Positions 53,742 to 63,926 of a stretch of DNA of 64,000 nt are shown piece after piece. How positions within the stretch are numbered: position 1 is the first letter of the stretch; the number at the start of each line of letters is the position of its first letter. The stretch is from Burkholderia sp. TSV86. GTDB taxonomy: Bacteria; Pseudomonadota; Gammaproteobacteria; Burkholderiales; Burkholderiaceae. The notes beneath the pieces are model-generated. The model did no database searches, was not told the origin of the DNA, and was given only the letters and a program-made list of their open reading frames with translations. The stretch lies in NCBI RefSeq assembly GCF_001522865.1, contig NZ_LOWB01000076.1, forward strand, positions 1 to 64,000. The letters are read 5' to 3'. The translations under genes were made by a program, and so were the position numbers.

Positions 53742-54790
53742 GTTCTCCACGAATAGGCCCCGTGTTTCGTGAAATTGCAGGTGAATGCCTGGCCGTTGAA
53801 TGGCTGGAGCGCGCGGATGACGTTCGGACGCTTCGTGGGATCGACGATGAACATCATGAAGCCGCCGCCGCCCGCGCCCGACACCTTGCCGGCTCTCGCG
53901 CCCGCCGCGATCGCGGCGTCGTAGATCGCATCGATGTTCGCATTGCTGATGCTGGTCGCCATCTTCTTTTTCGATTCCCACGACAGGCGCATCGATTCGG
54001 CAAAGCTGTCGAAATCGCCCTTGAGAATCGCTTCCTTCATACGAACCGCTTCCTGCTTGACGCGATGCATCGCGTCCACCGAGACCGCATTGCCGCGCTT
54101 CATGCTTTCGGTCTGCTCCTGGATGATCTTGGCGGATTCACGCGACACTCCGGTATAAAACAGCACGAGCGCCGACTCCAGTTCAGCGAGCACCGACTGC
54201 TTCACACGCAGCGGATTGACGATGACGCGATCCTTGTAGAACTCCATGAAGTTGAAGCCGCCGAATGCCGCCGCATATTGGTCCTGCTTGCCGCCGGCGA
54301 GCGCCAGGTCAACCCGTTCGATGTCGTATGCGAGGTGCGCTATCTCATACTCGCCGAGCGGAATTTGCAGATATTCGACGAACGCATGCAGCAGCGCCAC
54401 GACCATCGTCGACGACGAGCCCAGCCCTGATCCGGGCGGCGCCTCCGAGTGCGTCGTCACCTGGACGGCCAGCGGCTTGCCGCCGTTGTAATCGCGAACT
54501 ACCCGGTTGTAGACGCCAACATGCAACTCGAGCCCTTTGACGAGTTTCAAAGGCGCGGCCATCGGGCCACTCCACGCCACGGAGTTGTCCGCGGCGACGA
54601 GTTCCACCATGCCGTCGTGGTACGGCGTGATCGTCGCGTATGCATATCGATCGATCGTCGCGTTCAGCACCAGCCCGCCGAAATCGTCGGAGTACGGAGA
54701 AACATCCGTCCCTCCGCCTGCCAGCCCGAGACGCAGCGGCGCGCGAGCGCGCACGGCTTCCTTCTTCTGACCAATGCTCATCGGGGTCAT
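53738..54790 (-). CDS. hddA: D-glycero-D-manno-heptose 7-phosphate kinase
   Basis: 350 residues of the GHMP kinase family: [23 protein letters not shown] loop [20 protein letters not shown] and the C-terminal [20 protein letters not shown]. HddA makes heptose 1,7-bisphosphate in the D,D-heptose branch that leads to GDP-heptose, as in S-layer glycans and the B. pseudomallei capsule. An ATG at 54781 is an alternative start. It begins 2 bases after the upstream glycosyltransferase stop. Confidence 0.92.
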   Translation of the reverse strand: MTPMSIGQKKEAVRARAPLRLGLAGGGTDVSPYSDDFGGLVLNATIDRYAYATITPYHDGMVELVAADNSVAWSGPMAAPLKLVKGLELHVGVYNRVVRDYNGGKPLAVQVTTHSEAPPGSGLGSSSTMVVALLHAFVEYLQIPLGEYEIAHLAYDIERVDLALAGGKQDQYAAAFGGFNFMEFYKDRVIVNPLRVKQSVLAELESALVLFYTGVSRESAKIIQEQTESMKRGNAVSVDAMHRVKQEAVRMKEAILKGDFDSFAESMRLSWESKKKMATSISNANIDAIYDAAIAAGARAGKVSGAGGGGFMMFIVDPTKRPNVIRALQPFNGQAFTCNFTKHGAYSWRT

Positions 54791-54792
54791 CG

Positions 54793-56979
54793 CTAGTTCG
54801 TTTGTAGGTCGAGCGCAAACACATCGCGCATCGCGGCGCTCGAAAAATGGCTCGCCACATACGCGCGTCCCGCATCCGAAAGCGCCTGCCAGCGGGCGTC
54901 GTCGCGAATCAAATCGATCACGTGCTGCGCGAATGCGGCCGGATCGTCTGTCGCAGGCACCAGCTCATCGAGCCCCGGCAGCCCTTGGAGCCCCACCGGC
55001 GTCGTCACGAGCGGCGCGCCGAAATTCAACGCCTCCACCACCTTGTTCTTGACGCCCGCGCCGAAACGCAGCGGCACGACCGCGACGCGCGCGCCGTCGT
55101 ACAACTCGGCGAGCCGCTCGTCGGTCACATAACCGGTCACGGTGACATTCGATGCGGCGAGCGCCTTCACCTCGTCCGTCGGGTTCGAGCCGATCAGCAT
55201 CAGGTCCGCGTCCGGCACCGCTTCAACGATCCTGGGCAGGATGTCGCTCACGAACCACTTCGCCGCGTCAACGTTGGGCGGATGCCCGAATCCCGCGACG
55301 AAGATGATGCGGTTGCGCTCGCGCGCATGCGGCCTTGCGGCGGACGCCACCCTCGGCGGGAAGAAGTAAGGCGGCAACGTGCGCGCATTCACGTCTGGCG
55401 CCATTTCGTTGACCACTGCGGTTTCGTCGTCCGACGGATAATAGACGACATCGACACTTCGCCAGATCTTCATTTCGAGCGCGCGCATTGCTTCGGCATC
55501 CTTGCGCAGGCGCGCGTTGCCCGAGACTTCGAACTCCTTCAGCGCACGGGCGAAATGGAGATCGTGTCCGTAGTACAGCAGCTTTGCCTTCGGTGCGTAC
55601 TTGCGCAGCGGCGCGATGAATGCCTTCGACACGTGCGGCCGGTTCAGGAACACGTAATCGATCGCCTGGTCGGTATGCCGTATCCACTCGTCGAACCCGT
55701 CGATGAACTGCGGACCGTAGAACACTTCGATGCCGAGTTGCTGCAGTGGCTTCACGTATGTTTCGTCATACCAAATATTACTCGGCCAGAATTTCACGTT
55801 AAATCCCATCTGGAGAAACACGCGAATGAAGCAGACAAGCGATCTCGAGCCCGCATCCCGATCCGGCTGCGGAACGTAGTGATCGACGATCAGCAGTGTC
55901 TTGCGGTGACGTGTGCGGTCCCGAGCTGCGCTGACGTGCGTGCCGTTGTCGAAATGTTCGCTACTCAGTACGTTGTGCCAGCGCTCACGGAATTTCTTCT
56001 GGTTCTCGACCTGATATGCCTTGATACCCGTGCTCGTGTCCGTGCCGTTCGACACGCCTTCGTAGTGGATGATCATCGATTCGGGCTGGTAATACACTTT
56101 CTTGCCCGCGCCGCGCACCTTGAACGCAAGATCGGAATCCTCGCAGTAGGCCGGTGCGTAACGTTCGTCGAACCCGCCGAGCGCCTCGAACAATTGCTTG
56201 GGCAACAGCAACGAAGCGCCCGACGCGTAATCGATTTCCTTGACGTAGTTGTACGCGCTCTTCGACGGATCATCGAGCCGACCGAAATTCCACGCCGAAC
56301 CGTCCTTCCACATGATGCCGCCTGCCTCCTGAAGACGGCCATCGGGATAGACCAGCTTCGAGCCCACCATGCCGCAATCCGCACGGGTGGCGAACAATGC
56401 GAGCATCGAGTCGAGCCAGCCGGAGGTCACCTCGGTGTCGTTGTTCAGGAAATACAGGTACTCGCCGCGCGCGAACGTCGCTGCCCGATTGCACGAGCGC
56501 ACGAAGCCGAGATTTTGCGGATTCTCGACAAAGCGCAGCCCCGGCACGTTTCGCAAGCGCAGGATCTGCTGACAACCCGACGCATCCTCCGCGACGATCA
56601 CTTCGATCGGCACGGCCGGCAGATGCTCCGCAATCGATCGCAGACATGACAGCGTATAAGGAAGATTGCCGTAGGCGGGAATGACGATCGAAACCTTCGG
56701 TGCGTCGATTTCGGCAAATCGAAGGCTCGCCAACACCGCGTCGATTTCTTGCACCTCGGCGAGCGGCGCTCGGCCAAGCACTTGTTGAAGCGGCGCATTT
56801 TGCCGCTTCCACGTCTCGTAATAAACCGTGCCCTCGAACAACGATCCTGCCAGCCTGAACACGGCGTCGGTCAACCGAGCCTTGTTGCGCGAACTGAGCG
56901 GGATGGCCTGGTAGAGCTTGCGCCCGATTCGTCTGGCATGCGGCCGCAGCGGGCTCAGCAGCCAATTGCGCATTTGCAT
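54793..56979 (-). CDS. Two-domain glycosyltransferase (GT2 + GT4)
   Basis: 728 residues. A basic N-terminal region of about 90 residues is followed by a GT2 domain (about 94-330: [62 protein letters not shown]) and a GT4 domain (about 360-720: [58 protein letters not shown]). Two transferases in one chain would add consecutive sugars of the repeat. Donors cannot be read from sequence; dTDP-rhamnose and GDP-heptose are the ones made by its neighbours. It follows rmlD by 30 bases. Confidence 0.85.
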   Translation of the reverse strand: MQMRNWLLSPLRPHARRIGRKLYQAIPLSSRNKARLTDAVFRLAGSLFEGTVYYETWKRQNAPLQQVLGRAPLAEVQEIDAVLASLRFAEIDAPKVSIVIPAYGNLPYTLSCLRSIAEHLPAVPIEVIVAEDASGCQQILRLRNVPGLRFVENPQNLGFVRSCNRAATFARGEYLYFLNNDTEVTSGWLDSMLALFATRADCGMVGSKLVYPDGRLQEAGGIMWKDGSAWNFGRLDDPSKSAYNYVKEIDYASGASLLLPKQLFEALGGFDERYAPAYCEDSDLAFKVRGAGKKVYYQPESMIIHYEGVSNGTDTSTGIKAYQVENQKKFRERWHNVLSSEHFDNGTHVSAARDRTRHRKTLLIVDHYVPQPDRDAGSRSLVCFIRVFLQMGFNVKFWPSNIWYDETYVKPLQQLGIEVFYGPQFIDGFDEWIRHTDQAIDYVFLNRPHVSKAFIAPLRKYAPKAKLLYYGHDLHFARALKEFEVSGNARLRKDAEAMRALEMKIWRSVDVVYYPSDDETAVVNEMAPDVNARTLPPYFFPPRVASAARPHARERNRIIFVAGFGHPPNVDAAKWFVSDILPRIVEAVPDADLMLIGSNPTDEVKALAASNVTVTGYVTDERLAELYDGARVAVVPLRFGAGVKNKVVEALNFGAPLVTTPVGLQGLPGLDELVPATDDPAAFAQHVIDLIRDDARWQALSDAGRAYVASHFSSAAMRDVFALDLQTN

Positions 56980-57009
56980 AAACCCATCATCCTGTTGCGA
57001 AACCGCGCG

Positions 57010-57909
57010 TCAGCGATCCTCAAGCCCGAGATCGTCGATCACGAGCGCCAGCGCTTGACGCCAATCGAGTCGCTTGAGCATGAACCGCCGATCGAATTTT
57101 CCGTTGTCGAGAATCGAATTAGCCGGGCGGCGCGCCGGCGTCGGATAGGCGTCGGACGAAATGGGCTCGACAGTTTCCGTCTTGACCGTTTCGGCGCGCG
57201 CCGCACGTGCGGCGTCGACGATCGCCGATGCAAACCCGTGCCACGATGTCGCGCCGGCTGCGGTCATGTGAAAGAGGCCGGATTCGAACTGACCGGCCCG
57301 GCGCTCGCGCTGAGCGTGAGCGACCACGTGCGCCGTGAGGTCCGCGATCATGCGCGCGGACGTCGGCGCGCCGATCTGATCGGCGACGACGCGCAGCGTA
57401 TCGCGCTCGTGCGACAGACGCAGCATCGTGCGCAGAAAATTGCGGCCGCGTGCGCCGTAAACCCATGTCGTGCGCAACGTCAGCCAGTCGCCGGCAACCG
57501 CTTCGATCGCCTGCTCGCCGGCGAGCTTCGTGCGACCGTATGCATTGACAGGCGAGGTCGGCGCGGTTTCGACATATGGAACACCGGAGGTGCCGTCAAA
57601 CACGTAGTCGGTCGAATAGTGAACGAGCAATGCATCGTGCGCACGTGCGGCTTGCGCCAGCACGCCGACCGATTCCGCATTCACCCGATGGGCGAGCGCC
57701 TCCTGCTCCTCCGCCAGATCAACCGCCGTATAGGCGGCCGCATTGACAATCACGTCCGGCTTGACGGATGCGACCAGCGCGGCCAGCGTCTCGGGCTTGG
57801 ACAAGTCGGCCATTTCGCGGCCGCACGCGACGACGTCGCCAAGCGGCGCGAGCGCTCGGCACAATTCCCATCCGACTTGCCCGTTCCGACCAGTAACCAG
57901 AACCCTCAC
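57010..57909 (-). CDS. rmlD: dTDP-4-dehydrorhamnose reductase
   Basis: 299 residues, [51 protein letters not shown] and NAYGRTKLAGE (YxxxK). It makes dTDP-L-rhamnose in the last step. A GTG at 57909 overlaps the rmlC stop by 4 bases (GTGA) and gives the conserved N-terminus; no suitable ATG exists. It is the fourth gene of rmlBACD. Confidence 0.95.
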   Translation of the reverse strand: MRVLVTGRNGQVGWELCRALAPLGDVVACGREMADLSKPETLAALVASVKPDVIVNAAAYTAVDLAEEQEALAHRVNAESVGVLAQAARAHDALLVHYSTDYVFDGTSGVPYVETAPTSPVNAYGRTKLAGEQAIEAVAGDWLTLRTTWVYGARGRNFLRTMLRLSHERDTLRVVADQIGAPTSARMIADLTAHVVAHAQRERRAGQFESGLFHMTAAGATSWHGFASAIVDAARAARAETVKTETVEPISSDAYPTPARRPANSILDNGKFDRRFMLKRLDWRQALALVIDDLGLEDR

Positions 57910-58457
57910 GCGAAAACCTCCGCGTCGCTCAGCTTCGCGCCAGCCACGTCTTTCGCGGCAAGCAGCGGCTCGAAATCGATCGGCCACTCGATCCCGATCG
58001 CCGGATCGTTCCACACGATGCTCCGCTCGAATTCGGGATACCAGTAATCGGTAGTCTTGTAGAGGAACTGCGCGGACTCCGACAACACGACGAAGCCATG
58101 CGCGAAGCCGGGCGGCACCCATAGCTGCCGATGGTTGCCGCTCGACAGCATGACACCCACCCATTTACCGAAGTTCGGCGAGCTTTTGCGGATATCCACC
58201 GCGACGTCGAACACTTCGCCTTCGACAACGCGCACAAACTTGCCCTGCGCATGCTGAATCTGATAGTGCAGCCCGCGCAACACGCCCTTCGCCGAGCGCG
58301 AATGATTGTCCTGGACGAACTCGACGCCCGCCTCCACCTGCTCCGCGAATTCGCCCGCATTGAAGCTTTCGAAGAAGAAGCCTCTTGCGTCGCCGAACAC
58401 CTTCGGCTCGATGAGCTTGACTTCGGGCAGCGCCGTAGGCGTTACTTGGATGGCCAT
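57906..58457 (-). CDS. rmlC: dTDP-4-dehydrorhamnose 3,5-epimerase
   Basis: 183 residues, cupin fold: [40 protein letters not shown] (catalytic His in GLHYQ), [20 protein letters not shown] and [12 protein letters not shown]. Length is standard. The start overlaps rmlA by 16 bases. Confidence 0.97.
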   Translation of the reverse strand: MAIQVTPTALPEVKLIEPKVFGDARGFFFESFNAGEFAEQVEAGVEFVQDNHSRSAKGVLRGLHYQIQHAQGKFVRVVEGEVFDVAVDIRKSSPNFGKWVGVMLSSGNHRQLWVPPGFAHGFVVLSESAQFLYKTTDYWYPEFERSIVWNDPAIGIEWPIDFEPLLAAKDVAGAKLSDAEVFA

Positions 58458-59335
58458 GCGACTTGGTCCGTGAGAATGTTTTTCAGATACTGGCCATAGC
58501 TGTTTTTCGACAAAGGCTGTGCGAGCTTGAGCAGTTGGTCTTGATCGATCCACTGCCTGCGGTACGCAATCTCCTCTGGACATGCGACCACGAGCCCCTG
58601 GCGCTTTTGCAGCGTCGCGATGAACGTCGCGGCCTCAATTAGCGAATCGTGCGTGCCGGTGTCGAGCCACGCGTAGCCGCGGCCCATGATCTCGACATCG
58701 AGCGTGCCCGCCGCGAGATAGCACGAATTCACGTCCGTGATCTCCAGCTCACCGCGCGCTGACGGCTTGATGTCCGCCGCGATGTCGCACACCTGGTTGT
58801 CGTAGAAATACAGCCCCGTCACCGCGTAGTTCGAACGCGGCTTTGCGGGCTTCTCCTCGATCGACAGCGCGCGGAATTCACGATCGAACTCGACGACGCC
58901 GTAGCGCTCCGGATCGTGCACGTGGTATGCGAACACCGTCGCGCCCGCCTGCTGCGCCGACGCCCGCTCGAGTTGCTTGGCGAGATCGTGGCCGTAGAAG
59001 ATGTTATCGCCGAGAATCAGTGTAGACGGATCGTTGCCGACGAATTCCCGGCCGATGATGAACGCCTGCGCGAGCCCGTCCGGCGACGGCTGCACCGCGT
59101 AGCGAATGCTCATTCCCCACTGACTGCCGTCGCCCAGCATCGCCTCGAAGCGCGGCGTATCCTGCGGCGTCGAGATGATCAGCACGTCACGGATGCCCGC
59201 CACCATCAGCGTCGACAACGGGTAGTAGATCATCGGCTTGTCGTAGACCGGCAGCAACTGCTTGGACACCGCATGCGTGATCGGATATAGCCGCGTGCCG
59301 GACCCGCCGGCGAGAATGATGCCTTTACGTGCCAT
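58442..59335 (-). CDS. rmlA: Glucose-1-phosphate thymidylyltransferase
   Basis: 297 residues: [47 protein letters not shown] and [11 protein letters not shown]. It makes dTDP-glucose from dTTP and glucose-1-P and is usually feedback-inhibited by dTDP-rhamnose. [11 protein letters not shown] at 59335 is the conserved start; the frame upstream has no homology. The rmlB stop lies 11 bases upstream. Confidence 0.97.
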   Translation of the reverse strand: MARKGIILAGGSGTRLYPITHAVSKQLLPVYDKPMIYYPLSTLMVAGIRDVLIISTPQDTPRFEAMLGDGSQWGMSIRYAVQPSPDGLAQAFIIGREFVGNDPSTLILGDNIFYGHDLAKQLERASAQQAGATVFAYHVHDPERYGVVEFDREFRALSIEEKPAKPRSNYAVTGLYFYDNQVCDIAADIKPSARGELEITDVNSCYLAAGTLDVEIMGRGYAWLDTGTHDSLIEAATFIATLQKRQGLVVACPEEIAYRRQWIDQDQLLKLAQPLSKNSYGQYLKNILTDQVAWPSK

Positions 59336-59346
59336 CGCGAATGCCC

Positions 59347-60408
59347 TCAAGCGCGTTGCGCGTAGTTTGTCTCGACCCATTTGCGGTATTCGCCCGACGC
59401 CACTTCGTCGACCCACACCTGGTTATCGAGATACCAATCGACGGTTTTCGCCAGCCCCGTCTCGAACGTCTCGGCCGGCTTCCAGCCGAGCTCACGCTCG
59501 AGCTTGCGCGCGTCGATCGCATAACGGCGATCATGGCCGGGACGATCCTTCACATAGGTGATCTGATCGCGATACGAACCGGCAGCCTTCGGCCGGGCCT
59601 TGTCGAGCAGATCGCACAACGTATGCACGACGTCCAGATTCTTCTTTTCGTTCCAGCCGCCAACGTTGTACGTCTCGCCCGGCACGCCGCGCGCGAGCAC
59701 TTCGCGAATCGCGCTGCAATGATCGCCGACATAAAGCCAATCGCGCACGTTCTGGCCGTCGCCATAGACAGGCAACGGCTTGCCCGCGAGGGCATTGGCG
59801 ATCATCAGAGGAATCAGCTTTTCTGGAAACTGATACGGGCCGTAGTTGTTCGAGCAATTCGTCGTCAGCACCGGCAGCCCATACGTATGATGATAAGCGC
59901 GCACCAAATGATCGGACCCCGCCTTGGTCGCCGAATAGGGGCTGTTCGGCGCATACGGCGTCGTTTCGGAGAACTGCGGATCGGTCGCGGACAGCGAGCC
60001 GAACACTTCGTCCGTCGACACATGCAAAAACCGGAACGCGGCCTTCGCGTCGTCGCCGAGCCCGTTCCAGTATTGGCGCGCCGCTTCGAGCAGCGTAAAG
60101 GTGCCGACTACGTTCGTCTGCACGAAATCCGCCGGCCCATGAATCGAACGATCGACATGACTTTCGGCGGCGAAGTGGACGATGGCGCGCGGCGTGTGCC
60201 GCGCAAGCAGTGTATCGATCGCTGCGCGCTCGCAAATGTCGACTTGCGCAAACACATGCTTCGGATTCCCTTGCAACGATTTCAGAGTGCCGAGATTCCC
60301 CGCATACGTCAGCTTGTCGACGTTCAGCACCGCTTCGTCGGATTGAGCCAGCCAGTCGAGCACGAAGTTGGCGCCGATAAACCCGGCGCCGCCCGTTACC
60401 AATATCAT
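59347..60408 (-). CDS. rmlB: dTDP-glucose 4,6-dehydratase
   Basis: 353 residues, extended [44 protein letters not shown] and [20 protein letters not shown] (YxxxK). It makes dTDP-4-keto-6-deoxyglucose. It is the first gene of the minus-strand O-antigen operon; AAAGGA precedes the ATG. The next 370 bases up to apaH hold the operon promoter. Confidence 0.97.
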   Translation of the reverse strand: MILVTGGAGFIGANFVLDWLAQSDEAVLNVDKLTYAGNLGTLKSLQGNPKHVFAQVDICERAAIDTLLARHTPRAIVHFAAESHVDRSIHGPADFVQTNVVGTFTLLEAARQYWNGLGDDAKAAFRFLHVSTDEVFGSLSATDPQFSETTPYAPNSPYSATKAGSDHLVRAYHHTYGLPVLTTNCSNNYGPYQFPEKLIPLMIANALAGKPLPVYGDGQNVRDWLYVGDHCSAIREVLARGVPGETYNVGGWNEKKNLDVVHTLCDLLDKARPKAAGSYRDQITYVKDRPGHDRRYAIDARKLERELGWKPAETFETGLAKTVDWYLDNQVWVDEVASGEYRKWVETNYAQRA

Positions 60409-60779
60409 GGGATTCCTTTGCTGAAATTGGGAGTCGGTCGAACAACCAGCTAATGTCAGCATGGCGCGCCTCTTCGTGCCAGACCGCTCAAGTCAAACCG
60501 CCGGTTGCGGTCGCGCAGTTCGTCGAGCCGCACGCCCAGTTCGGCAGCGCACTACCGCTACTGCCCTACAAAAACATAATTATACGGGCGCGGAGGTCAA
60601 AAAACATCCCTCTAACATCTGGAAACAGCTTGACAAACGTTCTCTCAATTGCTGCAAACCCGAGATACTTTCCCTATGAAAAAGGGTTACGCATCAAATT
60701 TCCTTCGCGTGGCGCGCACTCTGATTAACACGATTTCCTGTGTTACCGTCGATTTCCATTTCGCTACAAACGTCAAGCA
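60409..60779. other. Divergent promoter region, rmlB operon and apaH
   Basis: 371 bases with no gene and an AT-rich middle part (about 60570-60700) that contrasts with the coding DNA around it. It contains a TATAAT on the minus strand and an ops-like motif downstream of it (separate entry). A short tract AAAAAGGG lies near 60675. Confidence 0.55.
60548..60584 (-). promoter_or_regulatory. Candidate promoter -10 box and ops-like leader element of the O-antigen operon
   Basis: On the minus strand TATAAT (60584-60579) is followed 19 bases later by AGCGGTAGTGCG (60559-60548). The latter shares 9 of 12 positions with the enterobacterial ops element GGCGGTAGCGTG, including the core GCGGTAG. No good -35 box lies at 17 bases. 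Ops elements recruit RfaH; whether that holds here is unknown. Confidence 0.3.
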
Positions 60780-61628
60780 ATGACAAATTTTTCTCGCCCC
60801 GCTCCCGTCGCGTTCGGCGACATCCAGGGCTGCCATGCCGCCTATCGGCAGCTCGCCGACAAGCTCGCGCCAACCGCCGACACCCCATTGTGGTTCGCCG
60901 GCGACCTCGTCAACCGTGGCCCGGCGTCGCTTGCAACGCTGCGCGAAATCGCCGCGCTCGGTGAGCGCGCGGTCGCCGTGCTCGGCAACCATGACCTGCA
61001 TCTGCTCGCGGTCGCGGCAGGCATCCGGACCCTGAAGTCGGGCGACACGATCGGCGAAATCCTCGATGCGCCCGATGCAGAAGACTTACTCGAATGGGTG
61101 CGTCATCGACCGTTCGCACATTTCGAGCAAGGGATGCTGATGGTGCACGCGGGCGTGCTGCCTCAATGGGACGTGACGCTCACCCTCGAACTCGCCGACG
61201 AACTGCAGCGGGCGCTTCGCGCGCCGAATTGGCGTGATACGTTATCCGAACTATATGGCAACGAACCTAACCAGTGGCGCCCGGATTTGAAGCGCAAGGA
61301 AAGGCAGCGCGTCGCGTTCAATGCGTTCACACGGATTCGCTTCTGCACCGCCGAAGGCGCGATGGAATTCCGCTCGAACGGCGGCCCTTCGTCGGCGCCC
61401 GACGGCTATCTGCCCTGGTTCGACGTGCCTGGACGCAAAACGTCCGAAGCCACGGTCGTGTTCGGCCACTGGGCCGCGCTGGGCCTGATGCTGCGCGATA
61501 ACTTGGTGGGGCTGGACTCGGGATGCGTATGGGGCAACCGGCTGTCGGCTGTGCGGCTGGCCCATGATCCGGCCGCGCGCGAAGTCATGCAGGTCGCGTG
61601 CGAGCGCTGCGGCGCCGCAAAGGAATAA
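60780..61628 (+). CDS. ApaH: Symmetrical bis(5'-nucleosyl)-tetraphosphatase
   Basis: 282 residues of the calcineurin-like phosphoesterase fold: [54 protein letters not shown] and [13 protein letters not shown]. It cleaves Ap4A to two ADP (and can decap NpnN-RNA in enterics). It is divergent from rmlB and marks the outer border of the O-antigen locus. The final residues ([10 protein letters not shown]) are not conserved. Standard symbol is apaH. Confidence 0.94.
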   Translation: MTNFSRPAPVAFGDIQGCHAAYRQLADKLAPTADTPLWFAGDLVNRGPASLATLREIAALGERAVAVLGNHDLHLLAVAAGIRTLKSGDTIGEILDAPDAEDLLEWVRHRPFAHFEQGMLMVHAGVLPQWDVTLTLELADELQRALRAPNWRDTLSELYGNEPNQWRPDLKRKERQRVAFNAFTRIRFCTAEGAMEFRSNGGPSSAPDGYLPWFDVPGRKTSEATVVFGHWAALGLMLRDNLVGLDSGCVWGNRLSAVRLAHDPAAREVMQVACERCGAAKE

Positions 61629-61664
61629 GCGAACGTCCGCGTGAGCGCCGCCGGCGCCCGCAAC

Positions 61665-62540
61665 CTAGCCCCCTTCTCGACGCGGCATTGCCCCTACCTC
61701 ACCGCCGGCGTCGATTCCTTGCACCTCCTCGCTGCCGCTCTGCGGCGCGTCTGCCGGATAAGCCGCCTCCCGCAGCCGCGCCAGCTCCGCGTCGAGCGGG
61801 CGGCGAGCGTCGCGCTGCATTTGCGCGAGCGCGTGCGCAACCGCGGCGCGCGCGCGCGCCGCCATCTCGCGCCGGTCACCTGTCGCCGCGATCGGCTCGC
61901 CGACGTACAGATGCGCGGTCAGCGGCCCGCTCTCCAATACCCGGTCGAGCGACTTGCCAAGCGACAGTTCGCCGACATACGCCGGCGCCACCGACTGGCG
62001 TCCGTGCGCATCCTCATACATCAGGCAAATTGGCTGCACCGCGCATTGCGCCTCGACCACGGCTTGGAACATGTTCGAATGGAACGGCAAAAGCCCGAGC
62101 CCATCCGACGTGGTGCCCTCCGGAAACACGCACATCAGTTCGCCGTTGCCGAGACGAGCAGCCAGCTCGTGCATGATCCGCTTCGCCTCGCTGCGCTTCT
62201 CGCGCTGAATGAACACGGTGCCCAGACGTTCGGCCAGCCAGCCGATCACCGGCCAGTCGCGCACCTCGGCCTTGGAGACGAACGGCGTCGGCCGCCACGC
62301 ATTGATCACGTAGATATCGAGCCACGACACATGATTGCCGACCACGAGCGCGCGCGCGTCGAGCCGCGCGCTGTCGTTATGCACGACAAGCCGCATCCCG
62401 CAGAGCCGCAGCATCTTCAGGGTCCAGCGCTGCGTGAGTTGCCGGCGCCGCGCGGGCGCCGCGCGCCGAAAGCGGAGGGCGACGATCGCCATTCCAGCCA
62501 GCAGATGCAGGACGAGACGCGCCTTGCGGAGGGCTTGCAT
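61665..62540 (-). CDS. Lysophospholipid acyltransferase (PlsC-like)
   Basis: 291 residues. One N-terminal membrane segment (LVLHLLAGMAIVALRF) is followed by the acyltransferase domain with VVGNHVSWLDIYV (HxxxxD), FVSKAEVRDWPVIGWLAERL, FIQREKRSEAKRIM and VFPEGTTSDG. It should acylate lysophosphatidate or a related lysolipid at the inner membrane. The start at 62540 leaves 14 bases after the pyrC-like gene; the frame upstream overlaps that gene and is not real. A C-terminal tail of about 50 residues is Ala/Glu-rich and not conserved. Confidence 0.88.
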   Translation of the reverse strand: MQALRKARLVLHLLAGMAIVALRFRRAAPARRRQLTQRWTLKMLRLCGMRLVVHNDSARLDARALVVGNHVSWLDIYVINAWRPTPFVSKAEVRDWPVIGWLAERLGTVFIQREKRSEAKRIMHELAARLGNGELMCVFPEGTTSDGLGLLPFHSNMFQAVVEAQCAVQPICLMYEDAHGRQSVAPAYVGELSLGKSLDRVLESGPLTAHLYVGEPIAATGDRREMAARARAAVAHALAQMQRDARRPLDAELARLREAAYPADAPQSGSEEVQGIDAGGEVGAMPRREGG

Positions 62541-62554
62541 GGTGGGCGCTCGCG

Positions 62555-63835
62555 TCAGCGGCGCTCGAATGCGAGCTGGCCGGCGACGAGCGTCGCGCGC
62601 ACCTGCGTCGGCAATTCGTAGCCCAGGAATGGCGTATTGTGCCCCTGGCTCTTCAGCGCGCGCGGCTCGACATACCAGTGCGTGTGCGGATCGAACACGC
62701 ACAGATCGGCTGCTGCGCCCTCCGCGATCCGGCCGGCCGGCAGCTTCAGCACATCGGCTGGCGCCGAGCTGATCTTCGCCAGCGCCCGCGCGAGCGGCAC
62801 GCCCGCCTCACGCGCCCACTTCACCGTCAGCGACAGCAGCAGTTCGAGCCCCGTCGCGCCCGGCGTCGCTTCTGCGAACGGCAGCAGTTTTTCGTCGTCG
62901 TCGACGGGGGTGTGGTCGGAGCAGATCGCATCGATCGTGCCGTCGGCCAGCGCGGAGCGGATCGCTTCGCGGTCGCGCTCGTTGCGCAGCGGCGGATCGA
63001 GGCGGAATTGCGCATCGAAATAGCCGATATCGACGTCGATCAAATGCAGATGATTCACGCCGACGTCGCAGGTCACATTCAGGCCCTCGGCCTTCGCCGC
63101 GCGCACGAGCGCGATACCCGCCGCCGACGACAGCCGCGCGACGTGCACGCGCGCGCCCGTCACGCGCATCAGCTCGAACAGCGTGTGCAGCGCGATCGTC
63201 TCGGCCGCGACCGGCACACCCGACAGGCCAAGCCGCGACGCAACCGGCCCGCTCGCCGCGACGCCGCCCTTCGCGAGAAACGCGTCGACCGGACGCAGCC
63301 ACACCGTATAGCCGTAAGTGCTCGCATATTGCAGTGCGCGCAGCAGCACCTGCGTATCGGTGACGGGCACGTTCGCCTGCGTGAAGCCGATGCACCCCGC
63401 TTCGGTCAATTCGACCATCTCCGTGATCACGCTGCCCTTCAGGCCGACGGTCAGCGCGCCGAGCGGATACACGTGCGCCTGATGCAGATTGCGGGCGCGA
63501 AACTTCAGCATCTCGACAAGGCCGGGTTCGTCTAGCACGGGATCGGTGTCGGGCGGGCACACAAGGCTCGTCACACCGCCCGCGACGGCCGCGGCCATCT
63601 CCGATTCGAGCGTCGCCTTGTGCTCGTAGCCGGGTTCGCGCAGCCGCGCCGACAAGTCGACGAAACCCGGTGCGACAATCATCCCGGTCGCGTCGATCGT
63701 CTTGGCCGCGTTGAAATCCGCGGGCGTGCTCGCGCCGATCGCCGCGATTTTGCCGGCCGCGACGAATACGTCGGCCTGCCGCTCGGTGCCAGCCGCCGGA
63801 TCGATCACCGTGCCGCCTTTGATATGAATCTTCAT
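62555..63835 (-). CDS. pyrC: Dihydroorotase homologue, probably non-catalytic (ATCase partner)
   Basis: 426 residues, amidohydrolase fold of the class I dihydroorotase type (IHIKGGTVIDPAAGTERQAD, MIVAPGFVDLSARLREPGYE, CPPDTDPVLDE, ICSDHTPVDDDEKLLPFAEA). Active enzymes have DxHxHLREPG; here it reads DLSARLREPG, so both metal-binding His are missing. The pyrB gene lies just upstream. This is the arrangement of pseudo-dihydroorotases (PyrC' of Pseudomonas) that support assembly of aspartate carbamoyltransferase. A separate active PyrC must be elsewhere. Confidence 0.88.
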   Translation of the reverse strand: MKIHIKGGTVIDPAAGTERQADVFVAAGKIAAIGASTPADFNAAKTIDATGMIVAPGFVDLSARLREPGYEHKATLESEMAAAVAGGVTSLVCPPDTDPVLDEPGLVEMLKFRARNLHQAHVYPLGALTVGLKGSVITEMVELTEAGCIGFTQANVPVTDTQVLLRALQYASTYGYTVWLRPVDAFLAKGGVAASGPVASRLGLSGVPVAAETIALHTLFELMRVTGARVHVARLSSAAGIALVRAAKAEGLNVTCDVGVNHLHLIDVDIGYFDAQFRLDPPLRNERDREAIRSALADGTIDAICSDHTPVDDDEKLLPFAEATPGATGLELLLSLTVKWAREAGVPLARALAKISSAPADVLKLPAGRIAEGAAADLCVFDPHTHWYVEPRALKSQGHNTPFLGYELPTQVRATLVAGQLAFERR

Positions 63836-63926
63836 GCGCTATCTGCTTATGCGTTGAATGCGTGAATGCGTCGAGTCCGATGCGCGGCGCACTGCGGCGG
63901 GCACGAGCCCGCGCCGCCGCGCGCGT

